In this document: one piece after another, positions 47,206 through 59,879 of the stretch
How the letters are laid out: each line of letters begins with the position of its first letter
Numbering within the stretch: position 1 is the stretch's first letter
Notes under the pieces: generated by a model
Seen by the model: the letters and a program-made list of their open reading frames with translations, nothing else
The model's database searches: none
What the model was told of the DNA's origin: nothing
Made by a program: the position numbers and the translations under genes
Assembly (NCBI RefSeq): GCF_004193775.1
Contig: NC_041021.1
Span: forward strand, 2,862,001-2,926,000
Reading direction: 5' to 3'
From: Glycine soja
Lineage: Eukaryota > Streptophyta > Magnoliopsida > Fabales > Fabaceae
DNA: 64,000 nucleotides

Positions 47206-47956
47206 GTACCTTGACTCTTTCTTGAGTTTACATCATTTGCAAATATGTTTCTTTTGTCTTCCTTCCATTCTTTTTTGTTTTAAATATCCGAGGGTCTTGG
47301 CTTAGTTGATAGGATGTACTGATTGATGTTCCTCTTGATGCTTATGAGATAGTTTGTCTAAGGTTTTGCTGCTAAAGAACATTTTTAATACAAAACTTGC
47401 CAGTAGAAAATGGAAACTAGAACACAACTTTCATTGTCACAGGAATTTGGGTTCATTCAATTTAATTTTTCTGAGAGGGACATTCAGCTCTTTTGACTAT
47501 TACAGCTTCCAGCAAGCTCGTAGTTGGTGTTGAATGGCACCTTATCTTTACATTTATTTATGCTATAGAAGAAAAAAAAATAAAAGAAGAAAAGGATTAA
47601 AGAACAGAATATGGAGCCCCACAATTGTAAGATTGAAGAATAAATTAGAGCATTCAATTCAAAGGGGTACCTCAGTCTTTCTTTTACTTTTCATGGTCTA
47701 ATAAGAAAACCATATTGGTCATACATATTATAAAACAATCTCACGTGTGGGTTGCTCTTCCAGTTTTCCTTAGGTTATGGTATCGATAAACATGGCTTGG
47801 TCCTTGAACTAGATGTTCCTTTTCTTGTTTAAGCTATGGACAAATCACACTTATACATGCCATGTGATTTGCAAATATTAATTAAGTAAAAATTAATATG
47901 TCCACATTTCTACAACCTTGGCCTAGTGGCTTCAATTTGAATCTTTGATCATGCAG

Positions 47957-48022
47957 GGTTGGGGTCGCTGTTCATAACCTTGGGCAGTTTTACCTTGGAC
48001 AACGGAAGTTGGAAGAAGCTCG
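47957..48022 (+). pseudogene. TPR-protein exon fragment
   Basis: After ATGCAG| the frame reads VGVAVHNLGQFYL then GQRKLEEAR, matching the kinesin-light-chain-type TPR repeat of plant TPR proteins. The exon is truncated and runs into unrelated sequence. Confidence 0.6.
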
Positions 48023-48136
48023 TTGTTCATTCAATTTTATTGATTTCTTTTTATGTAAATGGATGGTCCAAAAATAGTCCTATTTGTTACACATAACTCT
48101 TATTTGTTTTATGATACTTATTTTGTTTTCTATTTA

Positions 48137-49121
48137 CAAACTGCTTCATCTTTAGCATATGCTGCGGTTTCCAGAAGTGGTCAAGAAAATCTCCTTCAGG
48201 CTCCCTTATTGTCTAGATCAAATAGCATGGAGGCTTCCTTGGCAAAGGATACTTCCTCTAATGATGTGAAAAATGGTCAAGGGTATATGGTTCTTCTATG
48301 ATAACTTCTTACCACTTTCTGATCATGTGTGCTTTTGTGTATTGATAGTAGCTCTGTCTTGCATGTCTCTTAATTGGTATAGTGCCTTTAAACTCAATAT
48401 CACAATCATTGCTTTCTATAATAAAATATGGTGCTGAATATTGTCGCTTTGCTTTTTCTTTTGAGATTTCAAGCTAATTGTATTAAACTGGAGGTATGAA
48501 TAGCCTTTTATTATCCAAAGGGAGAAGTGAATGACTAGGACATCTCTCTGGTCAGTATTTATGATTTTGATGCAATCAAGAGTATGTTGAATGCATTATC
48601 TAACACCTCTCTTTTCTCTTTAGATTCCTATTTTGAGTTCACTGGCAGTTATGATAACTATAAATTGAAAAGATATTCATTTGGAGAGTCCATGTATGAA
48701 CTCTATTCTTTTTTTTTTTGTTTAACAAAACAATGACAAATCATTTTGAAGTTATAAATTTGCAAACCCTATATGTTTAGTGTCAGTAAAATTGCTGAAT
48801 TGCTTCAATTTTGTCAGGTTCAAAGGCCATAGCATGCTTGCTCCTTTCACAGCTGGGTGGCAGACTACTGATTTGCATCCCCTGGTCATAGAAAGGTCAG
48901 AGGTGAACTTTGTTGCTGTTTTTGTGATTTTTTAGATATTACTTTAATGTGATATATTTAGGAAATCACAGTTTCCTTTGTTTTCATTTTAAAGATTTAA
49001 TGATAACTACTTTTTCAATTATGTTATTTACCTGATTAATTGATCCAGGGAAGCTATGTATATGACATTAACGGGAAGAAATATCTTGATGCACTTGCTG
49101 GTCTATGGGCCACTTTTTTAG
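48137..49121 (+). pseudogene. GABA transaminase gene fragment (three exons)
   Basis: Exons about 48137-48282, 48818-48902 and 49049-49121, with proper GT-AG introns. They read SRSGQENLLQAPLLSRSN, then [20 protein letters not shown], then YVYDINGKKYLDALAGLW. This is the N-terminal part of plant GABA transaminase (POP2/GABA-TP, pyridoxal-phosphate dependent, mitochondrial), before the catalytic lysine. Introns prove DNA-level capture. No stop interrupts the three exons, but the remaining exons are absent. Confidence 0.85.
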
Positions 49122-49480
49122 GTATGTAAGATATCTTTGTTCAGTACTTCGCACTTATTTATTTTGCTTATGCTTTCTGAATTATATATTTCTTATGGTT
49201 GATGTTCTCAATCCATCTTAGAAGCAAGGATGGATATAAATTTATCAAATATATATTGATATTTTAGCATTCTCTCTCTTCAGCTATCCACCAAATCATG
49301 CCTAAGTTGCTTGGGGATCCATCTCCTTCCCTATACTTAGTCTGGAACATTTCCTTTTTAGAATACATTTCATGTGAATAAAAAAATGATGAAGTACATT
49401 GCTTGTGATGTACACAGTTGATAATATACAATTTTTTGTAAGCATGTACACAGTTAACATTGGTTCATGAATTTTATATT

Positions 49481-49482
<2 letters not shown>

Positions 49483-49525
<43 letters not shown>
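49483..49525. repeat. (TA)n microsatellite
   Basis: About 21 TA units within the inner CACTA element. Confidence 0.95.
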
Positions 49526-49528
<3 letters not shown>

Positions 49529-49973
49529 CCACGTACAGGAACATGCTCTACTAGTATTCCTCCTTTTTCTCATTTAAAACAATGTTATTAATTCTGTACT
49601 CTTGCTTCTGGATGTGATCATGGTAGAATATATTCAAAACATGTATTTTTGGTGCTTATAAAGTTAATTTAGATTGTTAGAAGTGATAGGACAGGCAGTA
49701 AGAATGAATGCAATTTCTACTTTAAGGTTGCTATATATAGGCTACATGTCTTCAAGGATGCAGAGTGGACTGATTTGTGGGGAACATTGATCATCAGTTG
49801 CAGGTACATTTTTGCTATTTATATAATGTGTCTTAGTCAAGTTATATGATTCTAATATACTGTCGGTGAGTGTATATGAGTTATAGCATTTAAGTGCATA
49901 CAATGAATTTTCAATTTAATTATTAGATTTTTAAGTTGGTAGGCCTTGCTTCCTTCTTTCTTTTAATGACTAG

Positions 49974-50141
<168 letters not shown>

Positions 50142-50159
50142 TAGCTTCTGTTATTTCTA

Positions 50160-51540
50160 TGTTAGCACTCAATGAGATATAACAATGTGTTAGTAATTTA
50201 TTTTGCCTTTTATTAAGTGTTATTATAACTTTTGTGAGTATAATTTTTGTCTCATTAAAATTAAATTGTTAATAAAACAATTATACATTTATATTAAAAA
50301 GGTTCCTATAAGTAGGTCGTAGTTTTGCTGTTTTCCTTGTCCTACTGATAATTAAAAAAAATAGCTAGAATCAAAAGGGGGAAAATATCCTTAGAAAAAT
50401 CATGTGAATTATGCCGCATGCTTTACAGGAACCAAGTCATTAGCAAGAATACCAAATCAAAAGGGGGGAAATATCCTTAGATAGATAGTGGGTGGCGAGC
50501 TTGATATATTGTTGGGTCGCAAGCTTCCTTCTCCAATTTATTAGGAAATCACAGTTTGGTTCCACTAGACATATGCACGAGTTTGGGTTACGATCATTAG
50601 TTGAGTTAAGAATAAAAAAAATCTAAACTTGTCTTTTGTGAGGTAAATTTAATTAACAAGAAAATCATTATATAAACATGCTAAAATTTACCTTTCCTTA
50701 AGACTTGAATATTATTCGGTTCCTTTGTTTGGGAAGTTTTAATTTGGAAATATTAGTTAATGCATCTAGGAAATAGTACGTTCATGTATAACATGATAAA
50801 GTGCAATCAATACTCATGGGTACTAGTGTATAGGAAGTTGTAGTCAATTAATATTTGCCTAGGAAGTTGTAGTCAATTAAATTGAACTTGATGGCCTGTA
50901 CGTGGTTAGTGTTTTATTTTTTTATCTTGAGGGATTACGAGGTCCTAGTAAATTTTTTGGGAGATAAAAATTATTAACAGTATTTTCTTAAATTTTATTT
51001 TATTTTTACCTTTAGGACAACAACATTTAGGAGATAAAATTCCTTTTAACTACTTATTTCTTATTTTATTTAAGAAAACAAATATTATACTATAACCCTT
51101 TATATGAGAAATGTATAATTTATATCTTAATTAAATTTTAGCACATAATATTACTAATCTAAAAAAGGAGCACGTGCATGCAAGCTGTAATTTTTTGTTG
51201 TTACAAAAAGTGTGCACTGTGCAGGCTGTATTTTTAAATTAAAAGATAAATTTAGAAAGTTTCTCTATGGGATGTAGGTAATGAATTTCTTAAACCATGC
51301 ATAGATACATAATGCCCGTTGATGAGATGTGAATCTACCCTTCTTTACTTTCCCCTGATGAGTGTCCTGGTCTCGTTATTAAGTGTATGTAATTAAAAAA
51401 AATGTACTTCTTTAGTTTCATCTTACCACATAGCACTATCAAATAGGAGATTCCAGTATATTACACTATTTTCTAGTTTGCCCCATTCCATTTCTTAAAC
51501 TATTCTTTTATTTTGCTTTGTTTCAAATTAACAAAATATT
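50160..51540. other. Non-coding filler in the inner CACTA element
   Basis: AT-rich. It holds two short direct repeats: 'atcaaaaggggg(a/g)aaatatcctta' at about 50369 and 50454, and 'taggaagttgtagtcaatta' at 50831 and 50860. Confidence 0.6.
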
Positions 51541-51568
51541 ATCATTCTCTGGTGACACAATTGTGTAG

Positions 51569-51740
51569 GTATGTCTTCACAGCTGATCCTAGAGGAACAT
51601 TGAAACTCTGGAGTTTGGCTGACCCTTCACAATCTGATCTTCAGAGCTCCATGGGGAGTAACAAAGCATTGCGTATAGCAGAGTTTATACCAAATTATGG
51701 AATGCGGATAATGTGTTTGGATGCATGCATGAAGGAAGAG
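51569..51740 (+). pseudogene. WD40-protein exon fragment
   Basis: Exon with TGTAG| and |GTATTC borders. It reads YVFTADPRGTLKLWSLADPS, then IAEFIPNYGMRIMCLDAC, a WD repeat pair like that of plant WDR6-type transducin proteins. Only one exon is present. Confidence 0.65.
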
Positions 51741-51849
51741 GTATTCATCTATCCATGGATTAGGATCCTCTCATCTTTGTTATGGTCTTGTTATGAAGAG
51801 AGAAAGGCATAGAATAATTATAATATGACCCACCCTTACTTGTGTAGGA

Positions 51850-52050
51850 TTCATTAATTTTGCTTGTGGCTCTCTCGTTACATGGAATAAAACCAACGAT
51901 TTTTTAAGACATATCTTTCCCTATGACTGGTCAATTGAAAAAAATTCATTGAGTGGCAATGTTCCTTCTATCATTTGGCAGAACAGGACTTTAAATGGAA
52001 CAAAGCAAATTATCCTGAAGTTGAATCTTTGTCAGATGAATTGTATGTGT
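51850..52050 (+). pseudogene. Possible LRR-protein fragment
   Basis: One frame reads NSLSGNVPSIIWQNRTLNG, resembling the last LRR of some plant LRR receptor kinases. It is short and unsupported elsewhere. Confidence 0.35.
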
Positions 52051-52264
52051 AACCTTTTTATGTAACATTTTCTGCACATTGAGCCAATGGTTCTCCATAT
52101 TCTAAAAATAAATAAGCTTTGTGTAGTATAATTCATGCTTTATGTGTCAAATAAATTTGCGGAAATTATGTTACTAAATTTTTGCTTTACTTTCATTACT
52201 CTTTGATATTTTAATATGTGACTGCTATGAAGCTACCAAATGAATGTCCAATATGGAAATCCTT

Positions 52265-52600
52265 CAAATTCTACATCGGTTGACTTATAACCGATGTAGA
52301 AATCCTTCAAATTCTACATCGATTGACTTATAACAGATGTAGAAACCTTGCCATTATTACCCATTCTACATCGGTTGACTGATAACCGATGTAGAAACCC
52401 TACCATTCTACATCGGCTTCAACCTTAGAACCGATGTAGAAAGCTCACATTCTACATCGGTTGAGCTACACAATCGATGTAGAAAAGTCGCCCTTCAAAG
52501 ACGGTCCTCCAACCGATGTCGGTATTCAACGACACTGTGTTACCACCACGCGTCGTAATCGATGTAGAAAGGTCATTAGAACCGATGTAGAAGGCCTTTT
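52265..52600. repeat. Palindromic subterminal repeats of the inner CACTA element
   Basis: Five to seven units such as TCTACATCGGTTGAC paired with ATAACCGATGTAGA, each able to form a hairpin, spaced 40-50 bases apart. CACTA transposases bind such subterminal motifs (family knowledge). Confidence 0.88.
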
Positions 52601-52611
52601 TTTTAGTAGTG

Positions 52612-52795
52612 AAAGCACCACAACTTAAGACTTGGTAACCCGAAAACCTTAAGGGGCAACTCACTTGAGAGGTTTTGGTTGTTGAAATCCAACACCGTTA
52701 GTCTCATCAAACTCCCCAACGAACTAGGAACCCTACTTGAAAACCCACACTGACTCAAATTAAGAACCTACAAATCCACATTGAACGGTCTTCGC
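52612..52795 (-). pseudogene. LRR receptor-like kinase fragment (ectodomain LRRs)
   Basis: Minus strand, directly right of the inner CACTA element. It reads VLNLSQCGFSSRVPSSLGSL then LTVLDFNNQNLSSELPL and KVFGLPSL, two and a half plant LRRs like those of the At4g36180 kinase group. A one-base deletion after PSL and a C-to-T stop (TAA where CAA is expected) interrupt the frame. It joins abruptly to the DELLA fragment. Confidence 0.78.
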
Positions 52796-52935
52796 GCACG
52801 CCAGGAGAGTGTGGACGAGATGCACGCCGACTTCCTAATGGTCAACGAAGACGACATGGCGCATGGGCTCAAACGCGACGGAGTCTGCTGATTCCACTAG
52901 AGATGGCTTGAGCTGCTTGTTGATGTTGTTGTTAG
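52785..52935 (-). pseudogene. DELLA (GRAS) protein fragment
   Basis: Minus strand: NKQLKPSLVESADSVAFEP, then VVFVDH, a stop, and EVGVHLVHTLLACAKTVQ. This is the start of the GRAS domain (usually VRLVHTLLACAEAVQ) of a DELLA repressor of gibberellin signalling. An in-frame TAG and the Glu-to-Lys change mark it as dead. The DELLA motif itself is absent. Confidence 0.75.
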
Positions 52936-53179
52936 CAATTTTGATTCAACTCCTGAAGAATGGAATTGGAATTGGTTCATATGAAAAGAAAATTGGTATG
53001 TGGAGTTTCAAGTGAGACGAGAGAGAGAAAGAAGGGTGGAAATGATGAAGACAGAGGGAGGGTGAAAGAGGGTTTCAGAGTTTATTTAGGGCTAGAGTTT
53101 CATCTTTGGAGAGTGAGAATACGTATTCCCACTGGAGAGCGTGAGACAGTAGTTAAAGGGACACACTCAAATATTAAAA

Positions 53180-53358
53180 ATAGTGAAAAATTTACTTATA
53201 AAATCATCTTAGAATGACCGTCATCTAAGATGATTTTTGAAAAACAATCTTAGTACATCTCCTATTATTTACAAAAGTGTCATTGTCTAACATTTTAAGA
53301 CGATTACCTAAGAATCATCTTAAAAGATGTGTTGTAAAAAAGCACTTTTTTAGTAGTA
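53180..53358. repeat. CACTA subterminal repeats, right
   Basis: Words such as 'atcttagaatgaccg' and 'ctaagatgatttttg', direct and inverted, ending in TTTTTTAGTAGTA. They correspond to the set at 40370-40780. Confidence 0.65.
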
Positions 53359-53361
53359 GAA

Positions 53362-54005
53362 TGAGAAATGAGACATACTTTGCCATTAAATACTTGCTGG
53401 ACATGTCGGGTTTACGAATGGGAGTTTCAAACTTCATGGTTCCTTTCTAAGCTTTTGGAGATCAATTTTTCAGCCAACTCCAAATATTTTTTTGTGTGTG
53501 TATTAAAAAAGATATCATCAGAAAAAACTCAAATTGCGTGTCTGATAATGCCAACGAGTTGCGAAAATAATTATTTATCGATAGATATAGGCAAAAGGTT
53601 ATTATATTATATTTGATGAAATTTTCATACCCGTCACTTCATGTCTTCATCTATGGCCTTTGAGATCTTTTTTACATACATTTATCTTGTGAAATAATTT
53701 AATTTGCAAGGATCTTTTTGGTGTATAACATTAATTTCTGCATCTAAAAGCAGGAAATAGTAGAGGAAGTGTTTGCAAATTATTTTGGATGATTAATTCT
53801 GATTTTATAAAACTCATTTTGGCTAAAAATAGTTTTAAAGCATTTAAAATGTTTTTTTCTTAATCAACAATATAATTTTACGGTAGAATATAATTGAATA
53901 CAACGAAATGAATATATAATTGAAAAAGAAATATAACACGACAAAAGTACTCAAGCACAAATTACAACTGAAAAGGCAAACACACATTCACCTGAATACA
54001 TCTAT
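53362..54005. other. Intergenic stretch without genes
   Basis: AT-rich flank between the CACTA mosaic and dispersed repeat copy B; nothing recognised. Confidence 0.5.
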
Positions 54006-54009
54006 ATAC

Positions 54010-54600
54010 TTCTGTTCCTAGCAAGGGACACAACTTCATTTATCTAACAGCTACCAAATAGACTAAGAGATAACAGTAACTATGTTCGTTGCCAGCCATT
54101 ATTCATGAGTTGATCGAAGACAAGAATATATGAATCTAAGTTTATTTTAAATGTAAACTTCATTTCTATTTGCAAATTAATTTTTTGAGTAAACACTCTC
54201 AATTCATCTCTAAAATAATTATTTGACGCAATTCAAATTTTTGAAATTTTTTATTAAATAATATTCTTTTAAGATTATAAATATATAATATTTTAGCCAT
54301 TTTATTTATTAAGTTAAAGGATTAAAGTGTCCATAATTTTAATATTTGATCTAATACTTTATATGGGATTATATAATCTAAAATTGAAGATCATGGATTT
54401 CCAATTTTCCATTTTGAACTAGATATGTTCCATTCCAGACATTTCATTTTTGTTGTATAGTTGTACTTATGCATGTACAGCTCAAGATCGTATTTATGCT
54501 ACATGTCCAGCTACAACAGTGCAGCATGCATGTGTGACATGGCATGACATGACATGATATTATAGCGTTCAAAATTCCCCACGCACTCCGCATCTGCCTC
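54010..54600 (+). repeat. Dispersed repeat, copy B
   Basis: Partner of 35940-36655, 18 kb away. The pair brackets the CACTA cluster. Confidence 0.8.
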
Positions 54601-56560
54601 TCCATATTCCAAACGCAGAAAAAAAAATCCACATGAACCAAAATATTTTATAAGCATAAAAGATAAGTATTATCAGCGTAAAAAACTCTATATTATTAAT
54701 TAATTTAAAAATTATTATTTATATTATTTATAAGATAAGTTAACAAACTTATCATCACATAGATAATGTATTTACGGGAAGCCTTTGTTGTTTTAAGTTA
54801 TAAAATTGTATTTATGATGATTCTGAGCAATGTTATGTTTGAAGATGATGGTTAGGATGCACATGGTGAATTAATTTAGGCATCATGTAAAAGTTTTATG
54901 GACCATTAGATATCCTTAATTAAATTCTAAATCCATGGCTAAATTTTTCTTTCTCTTCCCAATTTTTCCCTTTGAAAACCCTTCTCTTTATCTCTCTTCT
55001 GCCTCACCTTCAACCACGATGACGTACTAAATCACTTCAACAACGCCAACATTTGCAACCTTCGCAGAGCAACTCCATATTGGGTTTGGTTGAAATAGAT
55101 ATTCCTTTGGTCTGATGACTACCTTGCATATCGGCAGGTATTGATGGTGTGTCGTCAAGGTCGAGTCGACCTTAACGATGGACTCGACCTTGACGACAAC
55201 AACATTCGTGCCAGCCTAGACGGCCACACAATGGTGTTTGTGTCTTTTTTCTTCTTTTTGTGGATATGAGAAAGGTTTTTTTTTTTTCTAATTTGAGAAA
55301 GTGACCGGTTTGTGGTTTCCATATTTGAGAAAGAAAGGGAGAGTTGTTGTCATTATTGTAGCCGCCATGGTGGGTTCACGATAGTGATTGTGGTGCGTTC
55401 ACAGGGTTTCCTAGTATTGTCATTGTAGTGGTTTTGCCATTATCATCTCCCTAGTTGGTTTCCTTCGATGTCGCCGTTGTAATGGTTATGGTGATGTCGC
55501 AATGTTGTTTGTTGGTGGCGATCGACAACGCGATGTGCTTGCTACTAGTGGATGAAAGAGATGGGAACAAAGGGATTAATTGGAAAAAAAAAAAACTTCA
55601 CCTTTGATTAAAAAAATAATACATCTTATGATTAAAAAAAAACTTTAGCATGATGCTTAAGTTATTTCACTTGTAAACGACCCTAAACATAGACATGTTT
55701 GAAAATATTACTTGTGTCATTAGTAATTTAAAAATAATATTTAAAAATAATGAAAATAAAAGTGAGATAAAAAATATGAAAGAATGAAGTAAAAAGTGGT
55801 CATTGTGTTAGAAAATAACTTTCATTCCTATAAAAATATGAGATACCCACTTCTTATAAGAATAAAAAAGTCATGAAACAAATATAAACATTTTATATTA
55901 CTAAAAATCAACTATTTCTGAAAATATTTTTTATAAAACTTACCAAATACTTCCAACATTTTTGGAAATCTGGTCTCCCTAGTTAAGAGTGTGAGTATAC
56001 ACTCAAGCGGGTCCATGAGCTTCAAGCAGCATTCGATAGGAGTTATAGTGATTTTACCTATAATATAACATTAAAGATGTGAATAAATTAAGGTAAAATT
56101 GTTTCAATAATTAATTAGAGCTCTTGGATTTGAAAAGAATTGTGTTAAATAGTTAAGAAAAAGAATTTTACTGTCTGAAGTGGTTCTATAAGGCTCATAT
56201 AAGATTATGAGCCAATAAAGAATAATTGTGTTCTAGGCTAAAGATAATATTTGACTAGCTAATATCCAGCACACGTGCGTGTATTTGACTAGCATTATCA
56301 TTGGCTTCAATATTCTTATGCAGTTTCTGTACAAATTATAATGCTCGGAATCATGAAAAACCTACTTGACATCATATGGGAACCCATTTTATAAGCAAAA
56401 AAGACACAACAGTATTATACCACTTCCAAGCAAAGATACACTTCCTTCTCACAAACGTGTTATTATACCACTACCATACTATAGGGTGCTCTCACATGCA
56501 TGACTCCCCCACATGCATTTTATTTTCAACCACACAAACTAAGAACCAACCGGCCTCATA
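54601..56560. other. Intergenic stretch downstream of the small disordered-protein gene
   Basis: No supported gene. A GC-richer low-complexity patch (about 55000-55520, with GACCTTGACGA-type words) has no clean reading frame. Confidence 0.55.
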
Positions 56561-56807
56561 AAACAACACTTGACAAACAATAAAACAAGACCTGACAAAC
56601 TAAATTATTAGGTGGTCTGAAATCAACCTATCATCCATCCATGATCTCAATCAATAATCATATGACATAATTATTTAGCATGATCATGAATGACGTGATG
56701 CTCAAAGACCGATCATCTAATAATTTCTCCTAACAAACAACATTTATATATATATAGCACTAGTAGTATAAGTTACTATAAATTAAAGTACTAGAACTTA
56801 ATTATCT

Positions 56808-57218
56808 TCACTTCTTATTCTGATCCCTACCCATGTTCCTGTTCCTATTCATGTCCATATTCTTGTTCCTTTCACCGTCACCACGGCCGCGATCAGCGGT
56901 TCCATGGCCTTCAGTCGGAGCGCCATACACGGGAGCAGCACCAATAGTGCCATAAGCAGTACTGTATTCAAACCCCGAGGCTGCATAGTTAGGGCCAGCA
57001 TACGGTTCTCCTGTGGGTGGCGCTCCGTACCCGCCACTCCCTATGTTCCCGTAAGCGTAGTTCGCCACGGGGTCTATGGCAGTTCGGCTTCCGAACTGGT
57101 TCCGCCACCGATCGGCCTCGTCGTTGTTCTTGACAACGTCGAGATCGCGGTGACGGACATCATAGGCCCTCTGGTCGTTCCCGAACTCGTCTCGGTGATT
57201 TTGTTGTTGCTGCGCCAT
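56808..57218 (-). CDS. Small hydrophilic Gly/Tyr/Asn-rich protein, function unknown
   Basis: Single-exon 136-aa ORF starting MAQQQQNHRDEFGND. Residues 1-50 are charged and contain one Trp (RWRNQFGSR). Residues 51-105 are rich in Gly, Ala, Tyr and Pro (GSGGYGAPPTG, PVYGAPTEG). The tail (107-136) is Arg/Asn/Asp/Met-rich (MDMNRNRNMGRDQNKK). No signal peptide or membrane segment; predicted to be disordered. GC content is clearly higher than its surroundings, the frame is uninterrupted, and a TATA box lies about 75 bases upstream of the ATG. An ABRE (ACGTGGC) further upstream suggests control by abscisic acid or drying, as for many LEA-like proteins. I do not recognise the family. Confidence 0.72.
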   Translation of the reverse strand: MAQQQQNHRDEFGNDQRAYDVRHRDLDVVKNNDEADRWRNQFGSRTAIDPVANYAYGNIGSGGYGAPPTGEPYAGPNYAASGFEYSTAYGTIGAAPVYGAPTEGHGTADRGRGDGERNKNMDMNRNRNMGRDQNKK

Positions 57219-57286
57219 TTGAAAGAGAATATTGTGTATGTTTTTGATGGATGTGTGATGTGGTTTGAGAGGAGTGTTGTTGTGTG

Positions 57287-57302
57287 TATTATATATATAT
57301 AT
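57287..57302 (-). promoter_or_regulatory. TATA box of the small disordered-protein gene
   Basis: The minus strand reads GATATATATATATAAT, about 75 bases before the ATG at 57218. Confidence 0.6.
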
Positions 57303-57359
57303 CGAGAGGTTAAGCGGTGAGGATTTAGTGCAAATGCCACCTTAGGTTATTCGGCATCT

Positions 57360-57366
57360 GCCACGT
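57360..57366 (-). promoter_or_regulatory. ABRE-like element
   Basis: The minus strand reads ACGTGGC, the core bound by ABF/AREB bZIP factors, about 60 bases upstream of the TATA box. Motif only. Confidence 0.5.
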
Positions 57367-57399
57367 TTTGTTTGGATGGATTAATCATTTAATTGGACT

Positions 57400-59630
57400 C
57401 GCTTATTGCTAACACGTATGGTGCACAAATTATAAGAAATTCACGTATTATGCGAAGGGGCTCAAGCAAGGGGTTTAGGATTCATAAAAGGACGAACCAT
57501 GTATAATCCACAAAAGGGATTTCTAGGCGAGAATTGATGATCCCATAAAAGGATATAATTTTTTTCAGTATTCTATCAGTTTTTCAAGTTCTTTCAACAT
57601 CTTTCACCTTCATGCACGGAAGATTAGGTTTAGAATTACAAATATTAAAAATTAATTAAAGATAAAAATGTCTTTTAATAAAATATTAAATTAAAACTAA
57701 AAATATTGAATTTGCAAAAAAGAAACACCCTTTAGATTTAATTGTAAAAAAATAAAAAACAAAACTGAATTATCTACCGTGGCAATATATGTCACTTATT
57801 ATTACATAATTTGATAATAAATAAGTCATAACGGCCTAAAAGAACTTATTTTCTCTGACCAGTATATTTATTTTGATTTTTAATTGGGTCATACACATCA
57901 CTTAACATTTCTATTTTTTTTTATTAAAAAAATGAACTTGATATATCCCACCATTTTCAGTTTGAGAATGGGGGCTCTAGTTTGAGAAACTTCAAAGAGA
58001 ACCAATACACATGCAATCTGGTACCGAAGTGGAATTAATGCTTTTCTCCTCAAATATCGTGTTCATGTTATCCAATGCAAATGGTCTTATCTATCGGTGT
58101 AGTTGTAGGAAAAAATATTAGATAATTCAATATTATTAAGAATATGTTTGGAATAGCTAAAATCTTAAGAAAAAAGATAAGTTTTGGTAAGTGTTTATGG
58201 TCTCGACTAATGTTTAATTATTTTTATATATTTAAGTTTTTTAATTTAAAAAAATACTCAATTACTTGACATTTTTATTAATTAGAAATTATGTGTTTCA
58301 TCACTACTGATATTTTTTTTTTTAGATAGAAGATGATTAATAATAAAAAGGTTGTATATGTAACTATAATTTTGGTTGTAATCTTAAAAATTAATAAAGG
58401 TTTCGTATTCTTGTCCCGATAACAATTATGGTCATATCGCTTTATTTACCTATATTTTTGTTACTGTATTTAAACTTTGATTTTAGTATTGACCATGTAA
58501 AACATTTAATCACATATCATCGTTTGTATCACTTTTAATTAGGTAATTATATATTGTAAAAATAACAAACTTACGTTACATTGATAAATTATAATTGAAT
58601 TTATATATAAAATTATTGTATATTATTAATATATAATTTTTTTTCTTAAACTTTAGAAATTTACATCACAAACCACAACAACTTACATGATTGAAAATTT
58701 ATGTTTCTAGTTTGTCTTTTAAATCAATACTATTAAGCAAAGCATTACATTATCTTGCTCAATTAGACCATTTTAGAAGTCAATATCATACCATCATTGA
58801 AGATTATAATATTAACTTGATGATAAAAGAAAAAAGGAGAGAGAGAAGTCGTGGATTCAAGTTCCTTCACTAACAAGTAACATTTACTGATTAAAAAAAT
58901 ATCATACCATCATTAGGTGAAAGATCATTTTGTTCAAGGACACTTGTGGATATTTTGTGGAAGAATACTTGATAAGTGAAAGTAGCACCTAAATGCAGCA
59001 ATTTGATAAGGACAATCTAGGGATCATAGTATCTTGGTCTTGCTAAGCTTAGTTATAAGGTTTTTATTGAGCCATGATAGTGCTTTCTACATAATGGAGT
59101 GTGAAGAGTGCCTCAATTATGAATCTCTTGATTTGTTGTGTTCATTGCTAACTGTTTATAATTGTAATCTCATGTGTTTGTGTCTATGTGTGCTTTAGTG
59201 CATAGGTAAAATGTTTCTCGAGTGACAAAAAGTATTGGGCCAAATTGGATAGTGAATGATTGAGCTTAGTAATTGGCAATTACTTAATGCACCTCACTTT
59301 TTGCTTTTGCATCCCATAATTTAATTATGCCCAAAATATCCTTGTTTATTACAACTTAATAATATGAAACCTTCGTCCTCCCAACACCTTCCCACCTCAA
59401 CTCATATGCACCCTTTGCTGAAGTAATTGTGACCTCATTTAGCCATTAAGCCTCCATTTTGCCGACAATACGTGTTGTGGTTCATCTTCTCCTTTTCCTT
59501 TCGCCATGTGTCTTTATTGTTTATGTTTTTACTTCCATGAGGCTTCCATTTGAGGTTTAGAAAAGTTTCATTAAGGTTCTATTGTTGTCCTCCTTCCTCC
59601 ATCGATGGGGAGGTTACTATTACTATTTAT
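57400..59630. other. AT-rich intergenic stretch
   Basis: No gene or delimited element. Short open frames show no homology I recognise. Confidence 0.6.
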
Positions 59631-59649
59631 GGTAAGTTTTTTTTCTTCA

Positions 59650-59850
59650 GATTACATATTATGTAATTCGTGTTATGTAGTTACACATTGGAAAATTTGT
59701 AACAACTTATATATTACGTATTGATCAATCCTTAATTTATTAGATGAATTATTGATCCGTAACTCATCTAATACAACTATGGATTGATCAATTTGTAATG
59801 TATATGTTGTTACATATTGATTAATTTGTAACTTTATTAGATGAATTATG
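59650..59850. repeat. Degenerate short repeats
   Basis: Several copies of words such as 'ttacatattgat(c/t)aatttgtaac' and 'tattagatgaatta' over 200 bases. Confidence 0.5.
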
Positions 59851-59879
59851 AAATGACTCTTTATTGTCAATGTAGGTTG

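Noticed and set aside
52265..52600. CRISPR-like spaced repeats
   Set aside because: Units are palindromic, variable and have no constant spacers; they are CACTA subterminal repeats in a plant genome.
56904..57320. 138-codon plus-strand ORF opposite the small disordered-protein gene
   Set aside because: Shadow frame. The minus frame has the TATA box, start context and protein-like composition.
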